This document shows, in pieces, positions 1 to 6,312 of a DNA stretch of 11,641 bases. Made by a program: the position numbers and the translations under genes. The stretch is from NCBI GenBank assembly GCA_031255275.1, contig JAIRSV010000134.1, forward strand, positions 1 to 11,641, given 5' to 3'. Positions within the stretch are counted from its first letter, which is position 1. Each line of letters begins with the position of its first letter. This stretch comes from Proteiniphilum sp. Lineage in GTDB: Bacteria; Bacteroidota; Bacteroidia; Bacteroidales; Dysgonomonadaceae. The notes beneath the pieces were generated by a model. The model did not search any database. It worked only from the letters and a program-made list of their open reading frames with translations, and had not been told where the DNA came from.

Positions 1-147
1 GGCGCTCCCCGAGCTGGCTGTTTTTGCGGGTCACATTACCACATTAATATCCCCCTCCATGTTAACTCCTAAAAAAAACGCATCCTAAAAATCCTCAAAA
101 AAAAGAGAAAAGCAAGAGCGATTATCCGGTGATGGCTATTTTTTGTG
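1..147. other. Left-edge intergenic region, possible leftward gene start
   Basis: No open frame can be assigned with confidence. On the minus strand, a GTG at 34-32 opens a frame that runs off the left edge (reading MTRKNSQLGER). It is overlapped as GTGA by the stop of a 9-codon ORF at 60-31 (MEGDINVVM) that has AGGAG five bases before its ATG. On the plus strand all three frames entering from the left close by base 88, so a short C-terminus of an upstream gene is also possible. Bases 70-116 are A-rich and carry three T(5-8)-AGGA units when read on the minus strand. I see no tRNA or clear terminator. Confidence 0.3.
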
Positions 148-155
148 TAGATTTG
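148..155 (+). promoter_or_regulatory. Candidate Bacteroidota -7 box ahead of the porin
   Basis: TAGATTTG matches the Bacteroidota housekeeping -7 consensus TAnnTTTG exactly. It ends only seven bases before the ATG at 162, so a transcript from it would be nearly leaderless. No clear TTG-type -33 element lies at the usual spacing upstream. An imperfect alternative (TA, three bases, TTTG) lies at 137-145. The match may therefore be chance. Confidence 0.35.
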
Positions 156-161
156 CACCCG

Positions 162-2267
162 ATGAAAGAAAAGCTAATCATATCACTTCTGGCAAGTATT
201 CTCAGTATAACGGCAGCCTGTGCGCAGGCGTACATTATCCTGCCGGACTCGTCGCAGATCACGACGGATCCCGATTCGCTCAACCTTCTGCCCGCACAGA
301 TACCGAATGACCATGACGACGTCCGCCAACCCGAAGCGCTCACACAGGCATATCATCCCGGTCACCTGCTGCACGACCACGGAGCGGAAGCCGACTCGCT
401 GCAGCGACAGGCGCAAATGACCGTCTGGAGAATCGACGCACGTACCGGTCACCGCTTACCCGCCCTCCCGGACACACTGCTCCACAATTACCAGCAGACG
501 ATCCTCCCCGACGGACAGTCGGTAGCAACAGGATTCCTGGCGACGCTGGGGTCACCCGCATACTCCAAAATATTCGCCGACAGGCCGGAGACCGAACAGT
601 TTATATTCAACAACGCATACAGCTTCTATCTGAAAAATCCCGAAAAGGTGCTGTTCGCAAACACGCGCGTGCCCTACTCGCGACTGAGCTACAACCGCTC
701 CTCGCCCAAACAGAACAGGGAAGAACGTTTTGAGGCAAGACTCACCTCCAATTTCGGGAAGAAACTGAACGTGGGAATGGACGTTGACCTGATCAACACG
801 CGCGGATACTACAACTCGCAAGCCGTGAAGCATAACAACTTCTCCCTCTTCGGGAGCTATCTCTCCGAAAGGATCGAAGTCCACGCCTTCATGAATCAGG
901 GCTCGCTTGTCAACGCCGAAAACGGCGGAATTACCGACGAACGTTTCATAACCCATCCCGATTCCATTCAGGAAAATTTCACCTCGAACTATATCCCCGT
1001 GAAGTTTACCCGCACATGGAATTCGCTGAGCAATAACCGTTTTTTCCTGTCAGGCAGATACAACCTGGGATACGTCGACCTCCCGGCCGATTCGCTGCAC
1101 AGAGAGCAGCCACGGTTTGTCCCCGTGGCGAGCGTGGGATTCTCCTCACAGTTCACCCGGCAGCACCGGCGATTCCTGTCGTATGACACCACTTATGTAA
1201 ACGTGGGCGGCGTGGAGGTGCAGCAGATCGACCGGTTTTATGCCAACCGCTTTTATGAAGGAGCGGTAGACGACAGTCTGCGATTCTCGTCACTCAAGAA
1301 TTGCATTTCCCTCAGCCTGCGGGAAGGATTCAGGGAATGGGTGAAATTCGGACTGACTGCCTTTCTGGAGCACGACCTGCGCAACTATGCCATGAGAGAC
1401 AGCCTGGGGCCGGGAATGACGCATCACCGCGAAAGCGCCGTCACCATAGGCGGCGTGCTGAACAAACAGCAGGGTGAAAACCTCCTGTTCAATATCCGCG
1501 CCGACCTCGGAGTGCTGGGAGCCAACCTCGGAGAGTTCAGGGCGGAGGGCGACGTGGAGACCGGCTTCTATATTGCGGGAAAGCGCACCGCCCTCTCGGC
1601 ACATGCCTATATCAAGAACCTGAAGCCTAAATACCTGGAAGAAAACTATTATTCGAAATACTTCCGCTGGAACCGCAATCTCGGCGACATCCGCCGGGTC
1701 TACGTGGGAGGCCGGCTGCACATACCGTTTACGAATACGACGCTGGGAATGGGTGTGGAAAATCTGCAGAATCTCATCTATTACGACGAACAAAAGCAGA
1801 TTGCGCAGGAGAGTGACAACGTGCAGTTGCTGACGGTACGCGTGGAACAAAACCTGCATTTCGGCGTATTTAACTGGGACAACCATGCGGTATTCCAGAC
1901 ATCAAGCAATCAGAAAGTGATACCCGTGCCCGCCTTCAGCCTCTATTCCAACATGTATCTGAAGACGAAGATTGTGAATGAACTTACCCTGCAACTGGGC
2001 GTGGACGCACATTATCACACCCGATATTTTGCGCCCGGCTACGAGCCGGCACTGCTGCAGTTTTACAATCAGCGCGAAAGGGAGATCGGCGACTATCCCA
2101 TCGCCACCGCCTATGCCAACATGCACCTGAAGCAGGCACGTTTCTACGTGATGTATTATAACGCAGCCTCGCAGTTCATAAATCCCAAGGAATATTTTTC
2201 GCTGCCGGGTTATCCGGTCAACCCCGCCATCCTGAGAATAGGCGTCTCGCTGAATTTACACAATTAA
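162..2267 (+). CDS. Putative outer-membrane porin (Porin_10-like)
   Basis: Predicted outer-membrane beta-barrel of 701 aa. The start at 162 gives a normal signal peptide (MKEKLIISLL..., hydrophobic core, cleavage after AQA near residue 23). The frame is open upstream to a GTG at 129, but that would add 11 residues before the signal and is rejected. An acidic, probably periplasmic stretch follows. From about residue 149 the protein resembles the Bacteroidota putative porin family (Porin_10): FNNAYSFYLKNPEKVLFANT, then VPYSRLSYNRS, then a region rich in alternating aromatic residues, with the ENGGITDERF motif near residue 253. It ends in a strand-like RIGVSLNLHN, as expected for a barrel closing strand. 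The substrate cannot be read from sequence. The next gene follows after 12 bp, so both are probably cotranscribed. The family call is from memory of conserved motifs; beta-barrel localisation is firm. Confidence 0.85.
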   Translation: MKEKLIISLLASILSITAACAQAYIILPDSSQITTDPDSLNLLPAQIPNDHDDVRQPEALTQAYHPGHLLHDHGAEADSLQRQAQMTVWRIDARTGHRLPALPDTLLHNYQQTILPDGQSVATGFLATLGSPAYSKIFADRPETEQFIFNNAYSFYLKNPEKVLFANTRVPYSRLSYNRSSPKQNREERFEARLTSNFGKKLNVGMDVDLINTRGYYNSQAVKHNNFSLFGSYLSERIEVHAFMNQGSLVNAENGGITDERFITHPDSIQENFTSNYIPVKFTRTWNSLSNNRFFLSGRYNLGYVDLPADSLHREQPRFVPVASVGFSSQFTRQHRRFLSYDTTYVNVGGVEVQQIDRFYANRFYEGAVDDSLRFSSLKNCISLSLREGFREWVKFGLTAFLEHDLRNYAMRDSLGPGMTHHRESAVTIGGVLNKQQGENLLFNIRADLGVLGANLGEFRAEGDVETGFYIAGKRTALSAHAYIKNLKPKYLEENYYSKYFRWNRNLGDIRRVYVGGRLHIPFTNTTLGMGVENLQNLIYYDEQKQIAQESDNVQLLTVRVEQNLHFGVFNWDNHAVFQTSSNQKVIPVPAFSLYSNMYLKTKIVNELTLQLGVDAHYHTRYFAPGYEPALLQFYNQREREIGDYPIATAYANMHLKQARFYVMYYNAASQFINPKEYFSLPGYPVNPAILRIGVSLNLHN

Positions 2268-2279
2268 TCTTCCGGAAAT

Positions 2280-3116
2280 TTGCATTACCGAAAGCGTTTA
2301 CTTCTTTATTTCTTTTTGCTGCTCCTTGCCCTGGCGGTGATGATGATGCTCAGAACGGCCGTGGAATCTTCGGGAAACACCCGGCCGCACCCTCGCGATT
2401 ATGCCGAAATAATGGCTTCGGGCGAACTGAACGTGGTGACAGACTACAACAGCATCGGATTATATGCTTCGGGTGATACCCTGACAGGCTTTCAGCGGGA
2501 AATGCTCCTTGCCCTCGAGAAGGCGTGGGGCATACGGGTGAATCTCTTTCTGGAAAACAGTCTTGAGGAGAATCTGGAAGGTCTCTCGGCAGTGCGTTAC
2601 GATTTGATAGCCCGTAACATCCCCGTCAACGTGCAGTTGAAAGACGTCTGCGCCTTCACCGTACCCCTCATGCTGAACAAGCAGGTGCTGGTGCAGAGGA
2701 AACGGGAGTATAACGACGGCGCGGAACCGATTCGCCGTCATCTCGACCTGGCCGGGAAAACCGTTCACGTGGCAGACGATTCGCCCGTCATCCTGCGGCT
2801 GAACAATCTTTCCCGCGAGATGGGTGATACCATCTTTATTGCAAGCGACCCCGCTTACGGGGCCGAACAGCTGGTGATAATGGTCGCGTCGGGCGATATA
2901 GACTTCACGGTGTGCGACGGGAAAATGGCCCTGCGCCTGGCGAAGTTCCTGCCGGAGATAGATATTGAGACTGACGTCAGTTTCACGCAACTGGAGTCGT
3001 GGGCGGTGCGGAAGGATTCGCCCGTGCTGCTGGACAGTCTGAACGGCTGGCTCGAACGGTTTAAGGCCACGTCGACGTTCCGACAGATCTGCGAAAAGTA
3101 TTATACGGATAAGTGA
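2280..3116 (+). CDS. Membrane-anchored periplasmic substrate-binding protein (SBP_bac_3/MltF N-domain-like)
   Basis: A 278-aa protein with a basic N-terminus (HYRKR), one hydrophobic anchor or signal at about residues 7-24, and a periplasmic domain at about 50-275 resembling family 3 solute-binding proteins. Visible features include GELNVVTDYNSIGLY, TGFQREMLLALEKAWGI, YDLIARNIPV, LAGKTVHVADDSPV, the second-lobe segment GDIDFTVCDG, and a C-terminal FRQICEKYY. The arrangement recalls the N-terminal domain of MltF, but the lytic transglycosylase domain is absent. The start is inferred as TTG at 2280: the frame has a stop at 2265 (the porin stop) and the first ATG, at 2340, would delete the anchor. 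It lies 12 bp after the porin in the same frame, so it is probably translated from the same mRNA. It may bind a small ligand delivered through the porin; ligand unknown. Confidence 0.8.
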   Translation: MHYRKRLLLYFFLLLLALAVMMMLRTAVESSGNTRPHPRDYAEIMASGELNVVTDYNSIGLYASGDTLTGFQREMLLALEKAWGIRVNLFLENSLEENLEGLSAVRYDLIARNIPVNVQLKDVCAFTVPLMLNKQVLVQRKREYNDGAEPIRRHLDLAGKTVHVADDSPVILRLNNLSREMGDTIFIASDPAYGAEQLVIMVASGDIDFTVCDGKMALRLAKFLPEIDIETDVSFTQLESWAVRKDSPVLLDSLNGWLERFKATSTFRQICEKYYTDK

Positions 3117-3177
3117 AATGTTCCTCCCCCGGATGGATGGTTAACGCGGCCGGGGATGTTGTTCCCGCAAACAGAGA

Positions 3178-3214
3178 GGCCGTCTCACAATTGGGAATTA
3201 ACTGCGTGACGGCC
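3178..3214 (-). terminator. Hairpin in convergent spacer, possible terminator
   Basis: GGCCGTC at 3178-3184 pairs perfectly with GACGGCC at 3208-3214. The stem extends through short AC/GT and AATT/AATT pairs with small bulges. Read leftward, the hairpin is followed by TCTCTGTTT, a modest U-rich tail, so it could end the transcript of the leftward 3244-3708 gene. It could also stop the rightward porin transcript. Neither direction has a strong U tract. Confidence 0.4.
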
Positions 3215-3243
3215 CCGAATTCTAACTGCTTCTGCACTTTCTT

Positions 3244-3708
3244 CTACTGATTTTTCGCTCTCCTCGGCGTCCCTGAACGGGGGCCGCGTCTGTCGCTCAT
3301 CCGGTCACGCATCTCTTTCTGCCGGTCGGCACGATACTGTTTCCACTGATCCATTTTTTCCTTTCCGATAATGGTTTCCAGTTCGGCATCGCTTTCGGCA
3401 ATCGCCTTTTCAAGCGAAGCCCGCATCTCTTCGCGGCGTTTGGCGCGGTCCTGGGACTGTTCTTCTCTTTTGTCGCGCTGTTGGGTAAGCTGTTCGGCGC
3501 GTTTGGCGTCCTGCTTTTCAAACAATGCCTGCACTTTTGCTTTCTCGTCAGCGGTCAGTCCCAGCTCTTTCTCCATGCTGTCGGCACGGTCCTTTGCGCT
3601 CCATCCCGTACGGGTATTGTCCCGCCCGTTTCTTCCGCCGTTCTGGGCCGAAAGCGTGAAGCTCAGTCCGAATATGGCTACAAGTGCCATGATTACAATT
3701 TTCTTCAT
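3244..3708 (-). CDS. Secreted Spy/DUF4890-like protein
   Basis: A 154-aa secreted protein. Residues 1-22 form a signal peptide (MKKIVIMALVAIFGLSFTLS, then AQ), so the product should be periplasmic. The mature part is strongly charged, almost entirely helical, and lacks cysteine. It carries a DSMEKELGLTADEKAKVQAL segment (about 43-62), which resembles the LTxxQ element of Spy/CpxP proteins. A second element around 112-126 (ETIIGKEKMDQWKQY) follows a long Lys/Arg/Glu/Gln helix, and the tail is Arg/Gly/Pro-rich. The pattern matches Bacteroidota DUF4890-type proteins. Spy-family members bind unfolded periplasmic proteins; that role here is inference. It starts at ATG 3708. The 199-bp upstream region contains a near-match to the -7 box (TATATTTA at 3744-3737) but no perfect one. 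It is monocistronic by spacing. Confidence 0.75.
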   Translation of the reverse strand: MKKIVIMALVAIFGLSFTLSAQNGGRNGRDNTRTGWSAKDRADSMEKELGLTADEKAKVQALFEKQDAKRAEQLTQQRDKREEQSQDRAKRREEMRASLEKAIAESDAELETIIGKEKMDQWKQYRADRQKEMRDRMSDRRGPRSGTPRRAKNQ

Positions 3709-3907
3709 AAATACGGATTTCTTTTAAATAAGTGAATAAATATATGATTTGCCCTTATGACGCGCGGAGGCGGACAAAAGTTTAACGGGAAAATGATCTT
3801 CCGGCCTGATTGATTGTCGTTTTGCCGGACGATTATGGGGCTGATTAAATGGTTTGTCGGGTCGGAAGTCCGTTTCGTCGATAAAAACGGCCTGCTGATC
3901 TGTTTCT

Positions 3908-4789
3908 CTAAAAAATCTCTTCCCGCGGGTATTTTTCTTCAACTTTGCTGAAAAGCCAGGAGGCGACGGCGCCGACCACGAAAAGCAACAGACTCGGAAG
4001 GAACGCACCCCGGAAACTTAGTCCCGCCGCGGCAAGCTGTTCGGCCGTGAATGCCGGGAAGACTACCGTGGGAAAAATGGCGAGCGAAGAACCGGCTACC
4101 ATCCCCAGAATGAAATGGTACATGCCGGAGTAATATTTCCGGAAAAGCCAGGAGGCCAATCTGGCGAAAAGCAGTACGCAGGCGATAAACCCGATGACGA
4201 GCGGGATGATGATGCCGAAATCGAAGTCTTTGATGCCGGTGGCCATCCTGTCGTAAAGTCCGAAGTAGATAAGGAAATTGGAGGGACTCATTCCCGGGAC
4301 GATCAGTCCCAGTCCCATCAGCAGTCCCGACGCCAGCCATACCGGGATGTTGGGAGTTACTTCGGTGAGCTGTCGTCCTCCCGCCAGCATCAGCGCGAAA
4401 ATGGCAATCGCGGTGATGATGAGGATACCTGCATCGGACGGTTTCCGTCCCTGCTTCCCGGCCGTTTTGTAGAGGGAGGGGAAGGTTCCCGCGACGAATC
4501 CCACGAAGAGGGAGACGAACAGTGCGGCGTATTTGCCGAAGGCCTTTTCCACTACTACGGCGAAAAGAACGATGCCGATGGCTGCGCCGATTGCTACCGG
4601 AAGGAAGTATAGCAGGTTTTTCAGGAAGTTTTTCCGAATGTCGGCCAAAAATCGGATGAGCGGGTCGTAGATGCCGAAGATGACGGCCAGTACGCCTCCC
4701 GAGAGTCCGGGGAGGATGAATCCGATTCCTACGAGGGCGCCTTTCATAAGGCGGATAAGCCAGTCGGCTGCGGGGTTGATTTGTTTCAT
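3908..4789 (-). CDS. DUF368 family protein, candidate undecaprenyl phosphate translocase (PopT-like)
   Basis: A 293-aa polytopic inner-membrane protein of the DUF368 family. It shows the family's two inverted-half signatures: GFILPGLSGG (about 23-32) followed by FGIYD, and GLIVPGMSPS (about 161-170) followed by FGLYD. Many hydrophobic helices fill the rest, and KYYSGMYHFILGMVAGSS lies at about 218-235. DUF368 members (PopT) were shown in other bacteria to return undecaprenyl phosphate to the cytoplasmic face, supporting peptidoglycan and other envelope polymer synthesis; transfer of that role here is by family. The length is normal and both halves are intact. A short segment ASWLF(R/S)K occurs twice, at about 212-218 and 276-282. 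The gene begins 29 bp after the YcxB-like gene on the same strand, so both probably share the promoter at 5371. Confidence 0.9.
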   Translation of the reverse strand: MKQINPAADWLIRLMKGALVGIGFILPGLSGGVLAVIFGIYDPLIRFLADIRKNFLKNLLYFLPVAIGAAIGIVLFAVVVEKAFGKYAALFVSLFVGFVAGTFPSLYKTAGKQGRKPSDAGILIITAIAIFALMLAGGRQLTEVTPNIPVWLASGLLMGLGLIVPGMSPSNFLIYFGLYDRMATGIKDFDFGIIIPLVIGFIACVLLFARLASWLFRKYYSGMYHFILGMVAGSSLAIFPTVVFPAFTAEQLAAAGLSFRGAFLPSLLLFVVGAVASWLFSKVEEKYPREEIF

Positions 4790-4818
4790 TATTATTTTCT
4801 GTTTATTTTATTGAACCG

Positions 4819-5349
4819 TTACGCTTTCCGGTATGTCAGTCTGTCTTTTAAGAATTCGAGCGCTTGCGTGTACTTTTCGCCGGCGACATTTTTGTCGATA
4901 AGCAGTCCGCCCGATATATAATAGTTGTGGGGGATCAGTATAATATGCTCTTTATAGACTGTGTAGTATTCAAATTCAGACCATTTAAGATTTATACTGG
5001 CCTGAAAATCCTGAAATGTTACCGACTCTTCCGATATTTCGATAATATATATCGAATCGGCTTTTTCATAGAAGTCGGCCTGTTTTTTTGTTTTTTCAGT
5101 ATGCGTTTTTCCGGAAGTGAACATTCTTATACAGGATGAAAACAGTCCGCAAAAGGAGATAAGCATAAGGAGAAAGAGGTAGCCCCGTTCTGCGCCGTTC
5201 AGTATCCAAAGCCCTGTGAAAATGACGAAAAAAACAACGTATATCCATAACAGTTTTTTTGCTTTACGCCAGGTATAATTCCAAAAAATACGGTTGGAAC
5301 GGATAAAAACTTCTCTGTTGAACGGGGAATCGAATCGAATTGTGCCCAT
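4819..5349 (-). CDS. YcxB-like two-TM membrane protein
   Basis: A 176-aa protein with a short polar N-terminus, two membrane segments (about 33-50 and 57-73), then a soluble C-terminal domain. The C-terminal part has the order EISEESVTFQDFQASINLKW, then SEFEYYTVYKEHIILIP, then a predicted strand. This resembles the C-terminal domain of the YcxB-like family, whose function is unknown. The start is taken at ATG 5349, 17-22 bases after a TAnnTTTG box. The open frame extends to a TTG at 5373, but that codon overlaps the box and is rejected. The gene is AT-rich: two 60-base lines counted by hand are 32% and 37% GC, against well over 50% in most neighbours. The DUF368 gene follows 29 bp downstream, suggesting a shared transcript. 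Confidence 0.65.
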   Translation of the reverse strand: MGTIRFDSPFNREVFIRSNRIFWNYTWRKAKKLLWIYVVFFVIFTGLWILNGAERGYLFLLMLISFCGLFSSCIRMFTSGKTHTEKTKKQADFYEKADSIYIIEISEESVTFQDFQASINLKWSEFEYYTVYKEHIILIPHNYYISGGLLIDKNVAGEKYTQALEFLKDRLTYRKA

Positions 5350-5370
5350 ACTTATTATTTGTTTCTTCGG

Positions 5371-5378
5371 CAAAGTTA
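5371..5378 (-). promoter_or_regulatory. -7 promoter box for the YcxB-like/DUF368 unit
   Basis: On the minus strand the sequence TAACTTTG matches the Bacteroidota -7 consensus TAnnTTTG perfectly. It ends 21 bases before the ATG at 5349. The -33 region is not a clear TTG. The box lies in the 57-bp gap between menA and the YcxB-like gene, indicating that the latter can be transcribed independently of proS-menA. Confidence 0.5.
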
Positions 5379-5406
5379 ACGAAAATAACCGGAAAAGGTG
5401 CGGTAC

Positions 5407-6297
5407 CTATATGTTGATGCACGCCGCGAAGGCGATTGCGAGCAGAAAGCCCGACAGTGCGGTGAATTTCAGACAGGGGTCGAGCGCCTGCCCGCTCTTT
5501 CGGCGCACATCGTGGAGTATTCTGAACAGAAGGAGAAAAACGGGCAGATAGAGATTGCGGTACCAAAGCGGTTCGTACAGGACGTTGTAACCGAGGAAGC
5601 AGAGGAAGGAGGCGAGGGTCAGTCCCGCGTGGTATATCTTTGCCCGGCGGATGCCCAGCTTCACGGCGAGGGTCGCTTTTCCCGAGGCGCGGTCGTTCTC
5701 GGCGTCCCTCATATTATTAATGTTTAATATCATGGCGCTGATCAGCCCGATGCCGGCGGAGGGCAGGAGCGGTCGAAGGTCAAGCGCGTGCGTATGGAGA
5801 AAATAGACGCCTGCGACCGGCACGGGGCCGAAGAAAATGAAGGCGAAAAGGTCGCCCCAGCCTTTGTAGCCGTAGGCGTGTTTGCCCAGCGTGTAGAAGA
5901 GGGCGGCGAGGAGGGCGGCGGCGCCCAGGCCGATTAGTACGGCCGCGGCCGGCCGGGGAATGTTCAGTACTAAAGAAAGGCCGGTGACGATGCAGACGAC
6001 CAGGACGACGGCGATAGCCCGTTTCATCTCCCGTGGGGAAATTCTGCCGCTTTGCAGGGCGCGAGGCGGCCCCTGTCGGCGGCCGGTGATGTCCGTTCCT
6101 TTCTGGAAATCGCCCAGGTCGTTGGCCAAGTTGGCAAGTATCTGAATGGAGACGGCTAACAGTAGTGAAAGAATGAAGACGGTCGCGCTGAAACTCCTTT
6201 CGTGCAGGGCCAGTCCGCTTCCCAGGACGACGGTGGCGGCCGCCAGGAAAAGCGTCCGCAGACGAAAGGCGGATATCCAGTTTTTTGCAGATGCCAT
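5407..6297 (-). CDS. menA: 1,4-dihydroxy-2-naphthoate polyprenyltransferase
   Basis: A 296-aa UbiA-superfamily integral membrane prenyltransferase. MenA attaches the polyprenyl chain to 1,4-dihydroxy-2-naphthoate, the membrane step of menaquinone synthesis. Both Asp-rich prenyl-diphosphate/Mg2+ sites are intact. The first is NLANDLGDFQKGTD at about 56-69, followed by GPPRALQSG. The second is NNMRDAENDRASGK at about 194-207, followed by TLAVKLG. Around eight or nine hydrophobic helices surround them, and the N-terminal AFRLRTL motif (about 10-16) is typical of MenA. The start is ATG 6297, 15 bp after proS, so the two genes are probably cotranscribed. Presence of MenA implies menaquinone-based respiration, usual in Bacteroidales. 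UbiA relatives such as UbiA itself are less likely given the MenA-type motifs. Confidence 0.93.
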   Translation of the reverse strand: MASAKNWISAFRLRTLFLAAATVVLGSGLALHERSFSATVFILSLLLAVSIQILANLANDLGDFQKGTDITGRRQGPPRALQSGRISPREMKRAIAVVLVVCIVTGLSLVLNIPRPAAAVLIGLGAAALLAALFYTLGKHAYGYKGWGDLFAFIFFGPVPVAGVYFLHTHALDLRPLLPSAGIGLISAMILNINNMRDAENDRASGKATLAVKLGIRRAKIYHAGLTLASFLCFLGYNVLYEPLWYRNLYLPVFLLLFRILHDVRRKSGQALDPCLKFTALSGFLLAIAFAACINI

Positions 6298-6312
6298 GCA
6301 GGATTGAAGTTT

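Noticed and set aside
129..161. GTG/ATG starts upstream of the porin signal peptide
   Set aside because: They would place 10-11 non-signal residues before a well-formed signal peptide and lie upstream of the promoter box.
1290..1886. 198-aa minus-strand frame inside the porin
   Set aside because: Antisense shadow of a strongly supported beta-barrel gene; no recognisable motif.
3835..3951. 38-codon plus-strand ORF (MGLIKWFVGSEV...) in the spacer after DUF368
   Set aside because: No ribosome-binding site or promoter box, and it runs antisense into the DUF368 C-terminus. Plausible-looking but unsupported.
3724..4008. 94-aa minus-strand frame overlapping the end of the DUF368 gene and the spacer
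   Set aside because: Its first half is an out-of-frame reading of DUF368. The spacer part shows no known motif and no start of its own.
4115..4612. 165-aa plus-strand frame across the DUF368 gene
   Set aside because: Antisense shadow, rich in Asp/Glu/Gly with no fold-like pattern; DUF368 signatures on the other strand are decisive.
5350..5373. Upstream TTG start for the YcxB-like gene
   Set aside because: It overlaps the TAACTTTG promoter box; ATG 5349 is better placed.
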